Source of the DNA: Bacillota bacterium
GTDB taxonomy: Bacteria > Bacillota > Bacilli > Alicyclobacillales > SLC66
Length of the DNA stretch: 64,000 nt
Assembly (NCBI GenBank): GCA_021846285.1
Contig: JAJZCB010000008.1
Coordinates: 1-64,000 of the forward strand
Direction: 5' to 3'
The notes below the pieces were generated by a model that was given only the letters and a program-made list of their open reading frames with translations, had not been told where the DNA came from and did no database searches. The position numbers and the translations under genes are program-made. Each line of letters starts with the position of its first letter. The first letter of the stretch is position 1. Shown piece by piece: positions 17,753 to 25,833 of this stretch.

Positions 17753-17769
17753 TGTCATATATAATTACA
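17753..17769. promoter_or_regulatory. GlnR/TnrA operator of amtB
   Basis: On the minus strand TGTAATTATATATGACA matches TGTNA-N7-TNACA at every fixed position. It begins about 8 bp downstream of the -10, where bound protein would block transcription. A second inverted repeat, TATGACA-N5-TGTCATA (17741-17759), overlaps it. Confidence 0.8.
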
Positions 17770-17776
17770 TGAGTCT

Positions 17777-17806
17777 ACTATACAGACCCTGACCCCTCTT
17801 TGTCAA
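17777..17806 (-). promoter_or_regulatory. Sigma-A promoter of amtB
   Basis: Minus strand TTGACA (17801-17806), 18-bp spacer, TATAGT (17777-17782). Confidence 0.8.
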
Positions 17807-17814
17807 TATCCATT

Positions 17815-18957
17815 TCAGTGAATCCGACTGTACATCCGCATGTATTCATCCGCCGATCGCTCCCAGTTCCAAAGCTCCCGCATTCTCCTGATTCCCGCGG
17901 ACCCATACGATCGTCTCATGTCCCGATCCCGCGTCAGTGGCGCCAACGCTTTTGCAAACGCGGACGGGTTTCGGTATGAAGTCACCAAAGTTCCGGACCG
18001 GCCGTCGGCCACACTCTCCCGGATTCCCCAGTCGCTGCTGGCGACGACCGGAAGACCGCAAGCCTGCGCCTCCAGATTGACAAGCCCAAGGGCCTCCGGT
18101 TGCTGAGAGGGACACACGAACACATCCGCCGCGCGATAGAGATCGGGTAGATGGCTTCGGCGCACTCTACCGAGAAAGCGAACGGGAGATCCCTTGGCCA
18201 ACCGCCTCAGGATCCGCGCATACCTGGATCCAGGGTGCGGGCCAGGCCCAGCCACCCATAGGACAGCCTGCACACCAAACTGCTGCCTGAGTATCCGTAT
18301 GGCCTCGATAGCGACATCCACTCCCTTGCGTTCAATCACCCGTCCCACAAACAGCACGACGATCTCTTGTCCCACACCTAGACGCCGGCGCAGTTCACGC
18401 CGTCCGGAGCGCTGTTTCTGCGATGTGCAGGGGTGAAACAAGTCACTGTCCACCCCAGGGTAAATGACCTGGCAATCATCACGCACATGAGGGAACGAAT
18501 CCAGCAGTGCGCTCTGCAGGTACGAACTGTTCACCACGATCTGATCCACGGAGCCGAGAGCGCGCGCGGCTGCTGCTGCTTCGATGCGTTGCGGCTGCAA
18601 GAAGGTCAAGGAATGGAGACCCAGAACCAGTCCGTCTGAAGGCATCTGCTCCCGCACCGACTGCACGTAGACAGGGCGATTGTCCACCTGCACTATGCGT
18701 GATGACCCGCGCGATGGTGAACGCAGATCCCTCAGAACAGCAGCCAAGTAGCGTTGACCCGCAGCTTTGTCCAGAGTGGTTCTGTGCTGATAACCGGCGC
18801 CGCCGGAAAGCCTCTCCCGATAACCGTATAGACGCGTATCCACACGTTTGCAGAATGTTCGCCATAGATCATAAAGATAGATCTCTACTGACGTGGAGGG
18901 TTCTGGCGGCAATGCCGCAGTACCGGGAGCGATCAGCGCGACTTCTGATGGCTTCAT
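17815..18957 (-). CDS. GT4-family glycosyltransferase
   Basis: GT-B fold glycosyltransferase, 380 residues. The C-terminal nucleotide-sugar domain carries FVGRVIERKGVDVAIEA and the retaining-enzyme EX7E motif in PEALGLVNLEAQACG. Donor and acceptor are unknown. The start MKPSEVALIAPGT at 18957 is chosen because the upstream in-frame sequence is non-conserved and overlaps the divergent gene. It is divergent from a second GT4 gene of identical length; relatives such as CotSA act on the spore coat in Bacillus, and a spore or cell-surface role is plausible here. Confidence 0.88.
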   Translation of the reverse strand: MKPSEVALIAPGTAALPPEPSTSVEIYLYDLWRTFCKRVDTRLYGYRERLSGGAGYQHRTTLDKAAGQRYLAAVLRDLRSPSRGSSRIVQVDNRPVYVQSVREQMPSDGLVLGLHSLTFLQPQRIEAAAAARALGSVDQIVVNSSYLQSALLDSFPHVRDDCQVIYPGVDSDLFHPCTSQKQRSGRRELRRRLGVGQEIVVLFVGRVIERKGVDVAIEAIRILRQQFGVQAVLWVAGPGPHPGSRYARILRRLAKGSPVRFLGRVRRSHLPDLYRAADVFVCPSQQPEALGLVNLEAQACGLPVVASSDWGIRESVADGRSGTLVTSYRNPSAFAKALAPLTRDRDMRRSYGSAGIRRMRELWNWERSADEYMRMYSRIH

Positions 18958-19066
18958 GACTGTATCGCCTCGTGAGGTCAGACATCCGTATCCGTTATAG
19001 ATATGCTGCGTGGCCCCCGAACGCGAAACGACGAGTATCCGCCTCCAGAGAAAGAGAGTGAGTTGT

Positions 19067-20209
19067 ATGCAGATCGCCGTACTCACAAATGAATTTGAGC
19101 CCGTGATCACTGGAGGGTTGGGAATCGTCGCAACGCGCCTGGCGGAAGCGTTGCAAGCACGTGGCCATGAACTGCTCGTGATCACCAATGGAGCATCCAG
19201 AGAAGTCAGCGATCGGAGGCAGGGCGGGATGCGCATCATTCGCTTTCCGCGTGAATCCGAGTATCATTCCCCCACCCATCAGCGTCTGTATGCGGATCCC
19301 ATCCTGCACTATCTGCGCGGTCTGAGCCAACGACCTGATATCATTCATGTACACAGTATTCAGGCCGATGAACTGGCAACCGCCATGCGAGACAGATTTT
19401 CCTCTCAGATTATCTACACATGCCATTCTCTAGTTTCCATGGAAGGTTTGCACAGATCGCACTCTTTGCACATGGAAACCCGACAGAGACATTTTATGGA
19501 GGCGGCAGACGCTATTGTATCACCCAGTAATTGGCAGGCATTGGTTCTGATGGAGCAATTCCCTGCCGCGCGAGGCAAAACCTATGTCGTGCCAAATGGC
19601 GTAAAATCGCAATCGATTTCCACACTTCACAGACCACGGCGCAAAGAGCAACTACTGTTTGCCGGACGGCTGATTCGCCAAAAAGGAGTGTCTGAAACCA
19701 TCGCCGCCATCGCAGATCTAAAGAATATAGACCGCCACGTGCGCCTGGACATCATCGGCAAGGGTTCGTCGAATTACGTCAGGGAACTGAGGGCGCTGAC
19801 CAATCGGCTGAAGCTGTCCGGGCACGTCCGTTTCCTTGGTCACTATTCACACAACAACGTACTGCGGCGCATGCGAGATGCGGGAGCCGTTGTCATGCCC
19901 AGCAGAAATGAATCATTTGGGCTGGTGGCGCTTGAAGCAATGGCCACCGGAACCCCTCTGGTCTCTACTCAGGCGGGGGGATTGCGCGATTTTGTCGACG
20001 CCGAAACGGCTGCAGTCATCGCGTCGTCGACACCGGAGGCAATCAGCAAGGCAGTGGCGCAGGTCTGGACGAAGAAAGAACGCACCGAGAGGCGTCAACG
20101 CGTCGCCTTCGAACGAGCCATGCACTATACGTGGGACGTAGTGGCGAGTCAGTACGAGGCAGTGATGGATGGAACGGCCATCCGCTATTCACCCATACAC
20201 AATGTATAA
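19067..20209 (+). CDS. GT4-family glycosyltransferase (CotSA-like)
   Basis: A 380-residue GT-B glycosyltransferase. It has an N-terminal glycine-rich acceptor-side loop (EFEPVITGGLGIVATRLAEA), a LFAGRLIRQKG motif and EX7E in NESFGLVALEAMATG. The start ATG at 19067 has only a weak GAGAGTGAG upstream. The last 8 nt overlap the HipA-like kinase gene, so these two are coupled. Together with the ATP-grasp gene behind, it forms a plus-strand operon in an otherwise minus-strand region. Confidence 0.88.
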   Translation: MQIAVLTNEFEPVITGGLGIVATRLAEALQARGHELLVITNGASREVSDRRQGGMRIIRFPRESEYHSPTHQRLYADPILHYLRGLSQRPDIIHVHSIQADELATAMRDRFSSQIIYTCHSLVSMEGLHRSHSLHMETRQRHFMEAADAIVSPSNWQALVLMEQFPAARGKTYVVPNGVKSQSISTLHRPRRKEQLLFAGRLIRQKGVSETIAAIADLKNIDRHVRLDIIGKGSSNYVRELRALTNRLKLSGHVRFLGHYSHNNVLRRMRDAGAVVMPSRNESFGLVALEAMATGTPLVSTQAGGLRDFVDAETAAVIASSTPEAISKAVAQVWTKKERTERRQRVAFERAMHYTWDVVASQYEAVMDGTAIRYSPIHNV

Positions 20210-21014
20210 GGACGTGAAGGCATTGCCAGGCACTCATTGGACCATCGTTGACAAGTGGAAGGAAAAGCCGCAGGGTCAGGTGTGGCGGGTTCGAGATCAG
20301 AACGGTCGCAAAGGATTTTTCAAGTTTGCTTACCCACGGCAGTGGTACGACGCTGGCCCCATTGTCGGGAATGAATGGATAGCCAAGCAGTTGACCGACC
20401 TGCTCTCTGTGCCGAGCGCTCGCGTAGAACTGGCGCATGTGGAAGACGCCGACGAAACATTGAGCGGTATCGTGTCATTGCCGCTTGAGTCCACCAGCCT
20501 GCACAGTTGGCGCACACTGCCAGAGGAAGTGCAGAGGAACCCGCAGAACACGGTGCGCGATCTGACGCGTCTGGTCTGCGCAACGATCGCGTTTGACGTG
20601 TGGGTGACCAACATCGATAGGGCCTCAGGCAAGAATATCATCCTCTATCAGGCGTCTGATGGGATGTACGACTGGTATCTGATCGACCACGGTTACGCCC
20701 TGTACGGGTGCGACCGCAAATGGAGCGGGAAACACTGGCGCAGCAGTCATTGGCAGCAGATCTGGCAATTCTACCATGTTCCGCGAGGCTGGACGCAACT
20801 CGCCAAACGGCCGAACCTCATGGCCATGGCCAACCGCATTCAGGCCATCCCAGAGGAAAGGCTGGCCCGTACGGTGCTCAGTGCGCCTGATTCAAACTAC
20901 ACGCCGGCGATCAAGGAGAGCGTCATCGAGATGCTCTTCCAGCGCAAACGTCGATTGCCTGACATGTTGGACGCCTGGCTAGACTACGACGGCAACAAAG
21001 AGTACCGCCGATAA
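20202..21014 (+). CDS. HipA-like kinase family protein
   Basis: A 270-residue protein resembling the HipA-like kinase family found in spore formers. Visible kinase-like features are GFFKFAYPRQW (possible ATP-binding Lys), IAFDVWVTNIDRASGKNI (catalytic-loop-like Asp...Asn) and YLIDHGYALYG (DFG-like metal site). No HipB antitoxin is adjacent, so a classical toxin-antitoxin role is unlikely. It overlaps the upstream glycosyltransferase by 8 nt and has no Shine-Dalgarno of its own. The substrate is unknown; a coat or surface partner is inferred from its neighbours. Confidence 0.75.
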   Translation: MYKDVKALPGTHWTIVDKWKEKPQGQVWRVRDQNGRKGFFKFAYPRQWYDAGPIVGNEWIAKQLTDLLSVPSARVELAHVEDADETLSGIVSLPLESTSLHSWRTLPEEVQRNPQNTVRDLTRLVCATIAFDVWVTNIDRASGKNIILYQASDGMYDWYLIDHGYALYGCDRKWSGKHWRSSHWQQIWQFYHVPRGWTQLAKRPNLMAMANRIQAIPEERLARTVLSAPDSNYTPAIKESVIEMLFQRKRRLPDMLDAWLDYDGNKEYRR

Positions 21015-21043
21015 GTGTTGATCACACGGGGAGCGAGTGGGCA

Positions 21044-21940
21044 ATGACTGACTCATATCCGTCTCATCGGATTCCGATCAGCAAATGGAAAAAGCATAAT
21101 CTGATCGCGCGACATCACAGGCTGAAGCAATTCCTGCCAAAAACCAGTCCTTACTCCCCCGGCGCTCTCGCCGGCTATTTGACGCACTACGGTCAAGTCG
21201 TCATCAAAAGTGAACTGGGCGCGGGCGGCAATCAAGTCTGTCGAGTGTCAAAACGTCTGCGGGGCCATGGCTACGAATGGCAAGACTACAGACAGACTGT
21301 ACGCGTCCGTCATCTGCGCGATCTCCGGACCTCGCTGCCACTTTGGGTCGCCCGGGAACAGTGTGTGGTACAGGAATATATCGATCTGCTTCCCATGAAG
21401 GAGCGACCTACAGATATCCGAATCATCGTCCAGCGAAACGAGTGGGGTCTGTTTGAAATGACTGGGGCATTCTGCAAAACAGCCCCTCCCACCCGTTTTG
21501 TGACCAATGTGAAACAGGGCGGCACGATCGACTCGCTGTCCAGGTATCTACGCGCGTGTTGCACAGACAAGACCACTCGGCGCCAGATTCGCAGTACCCT
21601 TGTTCGAGTGGCGGTAGACATTGGCAACTACTTTGGAAAACACTTTCAGAACTCCGTGTACGGGATCGATCTCGGGCTCGATCATTCGCACCGGGTGTTT
21701 ATCATTGAAGTAAACACGAAACCGAGTTTGGAGATCCTGGCGGAGATCAATAGCCGCATGCATCAGCGCGCGCTTGCTCTGCGACTTTGGAACCGCACTG
21801 CCATGCGACCCCTGACCGCGAACACCGCAAACACCGAGGACACTCAGGACACTCAGGACACTCAGGACACTCAGGACGGCTTGCCATGTGTCATCGCGAC
21901 GGCCGAAGAGGTGCAAGAATCCTCGAATATAATTTCCTAG
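21044..21940 (+). CDS. YheC/YheD-like ATP-grasp protein
   Basis: A 298-residue protein with the ATP-grasp features of the YheC/YheD spore-coat-associated family: VVIKSELGAGGNQV (nucleotide-binding Lys), VVQEYIDLLPMKERPTDIRI and FIIEVNTKPS (metal-binding Glu and Asn). Members are thought to form amide or peptide-like bonds, substrate unknown. The C-terminal tail holds a DNA tandem repeat that encodes the tripeptide DTQ four times; this part is probably disordered. It is the third gene of the glycosyltransferase operon, 29 nt after the HipA-like gene. Confidence 0.8.
   Translation: MTDSYPSHRIPISKWKKHNLIARHHRLKQFLPKTSPYSPGALAGYLTHYGQVVIKSELGAGGNQVCRVSKRLRGHGYEWQDYRQTVRVRHLRDLRTSLPLWVAREQCVVQEYIDLLPMKERPTDIRIIVQRNEWGLFEMTGAFCKTAPPTRFVTNVKQGGTIDSLSRYLRACCTDKTTRRQIRSTLVRVAVDIGNYFGKHFQNSVYGIDLGLDHSHRVFIIEVNTKPSLEILAEINSRMHQRALALRLWNRTAMRPLTANTANTEDTQDTQDTQDTQDGLPCVIATAEEVQESSNIIS
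21822..21875 (+). repeat. 9-bp coding tandem repeat (possible VNTR)
   Basis: Four exact copies of ACACTCAGG (21840-21875) preceded by two degenerate copies (ACACCGCAA, ACACCGAGG). The 9-bp unit keeps the frame and adds three residues per copy, so copy number could vary without breaking the ATP-grasp gene. Confidence 0.9.
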
Positions 21941-22015
21941 TATGCAGAGCAATGTCTCCCTCTACATACCTTTTCGGATAATGGCAACCCTAGTGATGAT
22001 AGGAGGGATACTGTG

Positions 22016-22180
22016 ATGGAAGACGAACAAAAGTTGGGGATTGATCCTGAAAATACCCACCGCGCGAATGAATTGCCATCCGCGCTGCGCGTGGACAAGA
22101 CGAAAGAGGTTAACTTCGAGGCGATCCGGTCTCAACAGGCCGAGAATTTCGTCCTCAACCCTGGACGTCAGAAACGCTGA
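22016..22180 (+). CDS. Small hypothetical protein (54 aa)
   Basis: Begins MEDEQKLGIDPENTHRANEL and ends NFVLNPGRQKR. AGGAGGG lies 8 nt upstream of the ATG, an ideal Shine-Dalgarno, and a GTG directly before the ATG is also possible. The protein is charged, has no membrane segment and is not recognised. It follows the ATP-grasp gene and precedes a hairpin terminator, so it may be the last member of that operon. Confidence 0.65.
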   Translation: MEDEQKLGIDPENTHRANELPSALRVDKTKEVNFEAIRSQQAENFVLNPGRQKR

Positions 22181-22243
22181 TCGCCATCACTGCTACAGAA
22201 TTCGACGCGACGCACAAGCGGGGCGGCGAATCCCTCTACCTGC

Positions 22244-22285
22244 GGAAAACACCACTTGACCCGAGCAGGCGCAAGTGGTGTTTCC
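22244..22285 (+). terminator. Hairpin terminator ahead of fabH
   Basis: Left arm GGAAAACACCACTTG (22244-22258) pairs with 22272-22285 with a single bulged A; 13-nt loop. There is no long T tract, so termination may be weak. Confidence 0.6.
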
Positions 22286-22403
22286 TGTGCGCTCCGATTG
22301 GAACACCGTATCAGGACAAACACTGTGTCATGACTTCTCAAACCAGCGTAGTGTGTGTACAATAGCGAGAGAACTATTATCTACTGTTAGGAGCTGGTAC
22401 TAA

Positions 22404-23405
22404 GTGGAGTTGCGAAACGTCTCCATCATTGGCACGGGATCGCACGTTCCTGAGACGATTATTACGAACGCTGACCTGGAGAAACTGGTGGATACCAATG
22501 ACGAGTGGATCCGTTCCCGAACGGGTATTCGCGAGAGACGCCGTCTGGCGCCCGACGAGACTGTGACTGACATCGCTATACAGGCCGCGCGAAATGCAAT
22601 TGCGAACGCGGGGATCGACGCCCTTGAAATTGACCTCATCGTAGCCGCCAGCATGACCGCGGATCTCCTGTTCCCCCCGCTTGCCTGCATGGTCCAACGC
22701 GGAATCGGGGCTGCCAATGCGGCCGCCTTTGACACGAACGCTGTGTGCGCAGGATTCTTATTTGCCATGGTCCAGGGAGCGCAATTTCTGCAGACGGGCG
22801 CTTACAGGACAGCGCTCATCATTGCAGCCGAAGGCATAACACGGTACGTCGATTACAGCGACCGCAATTCCTGCATCCTGTTTGGCGATGGAGCTGGAGC
22901 CGCGGTTTTACGTGCTTCAAAAGGCGGTGGTGAACGAACTGGACTGATTGACTTTGACCTCGGATCAGACGGTTCCCGCGTCGATGTCGCATTGTGCCCA
23001 CGTCCGACCGCCCCCAGGCAATGGCTCAACACGCTTACGGCGCGCGAGGAAGTGACACCCTATATTTGGCAGGATGGCCGCGCGATGTTCAAGGCGGCTG
23101 TAAACGGCATGACGGACAGTGTGAAACGCATAATGGCGCGCCAAGGGTTGGAGCCAGACGAAATCACCCACCTCATTCCGCATCAGGCCAATCTGCGCAT
23201 CATCGAAGCGATCGGCGAACGTGTCGGGATTCCCACGGAACGGGTCGCGTTGTGCCTTGAAGAATACGGCAATACGTCCGCCGCGTCCATGGGGATCGCT
23301 CTCGACAAGTGGATGCGCCTGGGACGGATCAAACCAGGCGATCTCGCCATGTTTACGGCATTTGCAGGCGGCTTGTCCTGGGGCTCCGCGCTGTTCTCCA
23401 TGTAA
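22404..23405 (+). CDS. fabH: 3-oxoacyl-ACP synthase III (FabH)
   Basis: Condenses an acyl-CoA starter with malonyl-ACP to begin fatty-acid synthesis. The 333-residue protein has the catalytic triad Cys (NAVCAGF), His (IPHQAN) and Asn (YGNTSAAS). The start is GTG with AGGAG about 10 nt upstream. It stands alone, away from the fab operon, and is convergent with rlmI. It could be a second FabH paralogue serving branched or unusual starters; the sequence alone does not tell. Confidence 0.93.
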   Translation: MELRNVSIIGTGSHVPETIITNADLEKLVDTNDEWIRSRTGIRERRRLAPDETVTDIAIQAARNAIANAGIDALEIDLIVAASMTADLLFPPLACMVQRGIGAANAAAFDTNAVCAGFLFAMVQGAQFLQTGAYRTALIIAAEGITRYVDYSDRNSCILFGDGAGAAVLRASKGGGERTGLIDFDLGSDGSRVDVALCPRPTAPRQWLNTLTAREEVTPYIWQDGRAMFKAAVNGMTDSVKRIMARQGLEPDEITHLIPHQANLRIIEAIGERVGIPTERVALCLEEYGNTSAASMGIALDKWMRLGRIKPGDLAMFTAFAGGLSWGSALFSM

Positions 23406-23456
23406 TCGTGAGTCTGGCTGAGCGAAGGCAAACCTGTCATGAGCAACGCGGGAAGT

Positions 23457-24737
23457 TCATGCGCGTTCGAGAACCTGGTACATCGCGAATTTGAGATAAT
23501 CGTTCTCGGGCATGCCCACTAGCTGCGGATGGTCCGGAGCCGCGGCGCGCTCCTCAATCTGCCGCAGGATCTTGCGTACGTCGAGAGCCGCCTCAGCAAT
23601 GATCGCGCGCCAGTCATCGCGCGACACATGAAACGAGCACGAGGCCGTCACAAGGAACCCGCCGGGTCGGATCAATTTGAGCGCCCGCAGGTTGATCTCC
23701 TTGTATCCACGCAAAGCGGATTCCCGTGCGCCGCGGCTCTTGGCGAACGCAGGCGGATCCAGAATGACGACGTCAAATCGACGTTGCTCCTGTTCATATT
23801 CACGAAGCGCGTCAAAGACGTTGGCGACAACAAATTCACAGCGGTCGGCGAACCCGTTCAACTCTGCATTGCGGCGCGCGCTCGCAATGGCCCCTTCCGA
23901 GAGATCGATCGCCGTTACGCGGCGCGCTCCGTAACGTAGAGCATGCAAGGCAAACGCTCCTGTGTGACAGAAGCAGTCAAGCACTTCCGCGCCCTGTCGC
24001 CCGTCAGATCGATTCTGCTCTTCGACGGCAACGCGCGCCTCCTGATATCGCTGGTCAGGACGAGGTTTTTCGTGGACAGCCCAGCGGACGAGTGGAGCGA
24101 TCGCCTCCCGGTTGTCGCGTTGATCAAAAAAGTGCCCCGTCTTTTGCCCTGAGGCAATATCGACGTTAAATCTGAGACCATGTTCCTGGATCTCCACCTC
24201 ATCCGGGCAGTTTCCCAGCAGACAGCCCACACGGTCATCCAGACCCTCCAAAGCGCGCACTGGCGCGTCACTGCGCTCGTAAATGGCCGTGACTCCCATC
24301 ACATCGCGCAACACGGAGACAATCATGTCCCGCCATGTATCCATGGCCGCTGAGAGAATCTGTACAACCGCCACCGATCCGTATTTGTCGACAATCAGCC
24401 CCGGCACTCCATCGGCTTCCGCATGGAGCGCACGGCAACAAGCGGTGTGTGCGAGCATTCGTTTACGATACGCCCAGGCGGCGGTCACTCTGCGTTTGAG
24501 CCAGGCCGCGTCGATTTTTTCAGACTGGGTGTAAGAAGCCACACGCAGCGCAATCTGGGAGCTCTCATGGAAAAAACCAGTGGCCAGATAGTGCCCCTGA
24601 TGGTTGTGGATCGTCACGATGTCCCCCGTTTCTGCCTGGCCGCGCAACTCTGCGATCTCACTGCGAAAAATCCATGGATGACCGGCTTCCAGCCGCCGTT
24701 TGCGATTCCTCGTCAACCACACCTGCGTCACTGCCAT
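23457..24737 (-). CDS. rlmI: 23S rRNA (cytosine) methyltransferase, RlmI-like
   Basis: Class I SAM-dependent methyltransferase of the RlmI/YccW family, which makes m5C in 23S rRNA. The 426 residues comprise an N-terminal PUA domain (RNRKRRLEAGHPWIFRSEI), a middle linker domain, and the Rossmann domain with FDQRDNREAI, LDCFCHTGAFALHALRYGA and the active-site VILDPPAFAKS plus catalytic Cys region TASCSFHV. A charged insert of about 30 residues (near 245-275) precedes the SAM motif and is unusual. The ATG at 24737 has GAGAGG upstream. Confidence 0.9.
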   Translation of the reverse strand: MAVTQVWLTRNRKRRLEAGHPWIFRSEIAELRGQAETGDIVTIHNHQGHYLATGFFHESSQIALRVASYTQSEKIDAAWLKRRVTAAWAYRKRMLAHTACCRALHAEADGVPGLIVDKYGSVAVVQILSAAMDTWRDMIVSVLRDVMGVTAIYERSDAPVRALEGLDDRVGCLLGNCPDEVEIQEHGLRFNVDIASGQKTGHFFDQRDNREAIAPLVRWAVHEKPRPDQRYQEARVAVEEQNRSDGRQGAEVLDCFCHTGAFALHALRYGARRVTAIDLSEGAIASARRNAELNGFADRCEFVVANVFDALREYEQEQRRFDVVILDPPAFAKSRGARESALRGYKEINLRALKLIRPGGFLVTASCSFHVSRDDWRAIIAEAALDVRKILRQIEERAAAPDHPQLVGMPENDYLKFAMYQVLERA

Positions 24738-24858
24738 ATCGTCAACCCTCTCTGCGGATTCCGGCGTCAATTGCGTCGCCTGTTCGTGACCGCCAGTGCT
24801 AAAATTCGAGCTTGTCCGCATATATATGTATTCAGGCCATCGTATCCGGGAGGTCAAG

Positions 24859-25830
24859 ATGAGCGCTGTCTCCGTTTTACAGACTCTAGCCCTGCTTGTC
24901 GGCGGGATGTCCGTCTTCGTGATCGGTCTGCTGACGATGCGCTATGGGCTCAGCCGCGCTGCATCGTCCTATACGGAACGCTGGATCAAGAGACTCGTGC
25001 GCACGCCGGTGCGGGGGCTGTTGACCGGAATCGCCGCCACGCTGATCACCCAGTCAAGCGCGGCTGTCACCATCATCTCCATGGGCCTGGTGGCGGCGGA
25101 TATACTGAGTTTCCCCGACACCATCGGCATCATTCTCGGCACGAACATCGGCAGCACATTGACAGTTGGCCTGCTCTCGCTGGATGTCGAACGCATCGGC
25201 CCATACTTCGTCGCTGCGGGACTCGTTGCGTATCTGAGCGCCGTATTGACACGGCGCAGCATGGCCCACCTCAGGCGCATTCGTCAGTTGGCGATCAGCG
25301 TCATTGGATTTGGAACGCTGTTTGTCGGGTTTCACGTCATGACCGCCGCCGCCGCTCCTGTCGCGGCTTCTCCGGGTATCACCCACGCTCTCCAGGTCGC
25401 TCGCGTTCATCCCTCCGCCGGTGTGCTTGCAGGCGCAGTCGTAACGGCCATCATCGGCAGCAGTTCAGCAAGCACGGCGCTGACGCTGTCGCTCGCGAAA
25501 GCGGGCGCCCTGCCGCTTGTCGCCGCCATTGCGGTCGTCCTCGGGAACAATATCGGCACCTGCGCGACCGCCCTGCTCGCCAGCATAGGCGGCAGAAAAC
25601 CGGTGCAACGCGTCGCGGCGACGCATGTCCTGCTCAATGTGTGCGGAGTCGCATTGTTCATGCTGATCCTGCGTCCATTTGCGGCGGTTGTCTCCGTACT
25701 GACCAGCGACCCTGGAGAACAGGTTGCTTTGGCGCACGTGCTCTTCAACGTCGTTTCTTCTCTGATGGCTTTGCCGTTTGTGCAGCAAATCGCTGCGTGG
25801 CTGGAGACCATCCTGCCTGAACGTCCTTGA
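24859..25830 (+). CDS. Na/Pi cotransporter family protein
   Basis: Integral-membrane sodium/phosphate cotransporter of the NptA/PNaS (type II) family. The 323 residues show the two inverted family repeats with the QSSAA-type motif: LITQSSAAVTIISMG with ILGTNIGSTLTVG, and IIGSSSASTALTL with VLGNNIGTCATALLASIGG. There is no C-terminal PhoU-like domain. GGGAGG lies 5-6 nt before the ATG. It is divergent from rlmI and convergent with the Nudix-DeoC gene, just 3 nt from its end. Confidence 0.9.
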   Translation: MSAVSVLQTLALLVGGMSVFVIGLLTMRYGLSRAASSYTERWIKRLVRTPVRGLLTGIAATLITQSSAAVTIISMGLVAADILSFPDTIGIILGTNIGSTLTVGLLSLDVERIGPYFVAAGLVAYLSAVLTRRSMAHLRRIRQLAISVIGFGTLFVGFHVMTAAAAPVAASPGITHALQVARVHPSAGVLAGAVVTAIIGSSSASTALTLSLAKAGALPLVAAIAVVLGNNIGTCATALLASIGGRKPVQRVAATHVLLNVCGVALFMLILRPFAAVVSVLTSDPGEQVALAHVLFNVVSSLMALPFVQQIAAWLETILPERP

Positions 25831-25833
25831 CGC

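Noticed and set aside
18958-19066. Sigma-K promoter between the divergent glycosyltransferases
   Set aside because: A CATATCTATA stretch is present but does not match the spacing of the sigma-K -10 and no -35 partner is seen.
20202-21014. HipA toxin of a toxin-antitoxin pair
   Set aside because: No HipB-like helix-turn-helix gene is adjacent; neighbours point to a surface or coat pathway.
24423-25820. A 465-codon plus-strand frame spanning rlmI and the Na/Pi cotransporter gene
   Set aside because: It is a shadow: low-complexity Arg/His/Cys-rich protein overlapping two genes with clear catalytic motifs.
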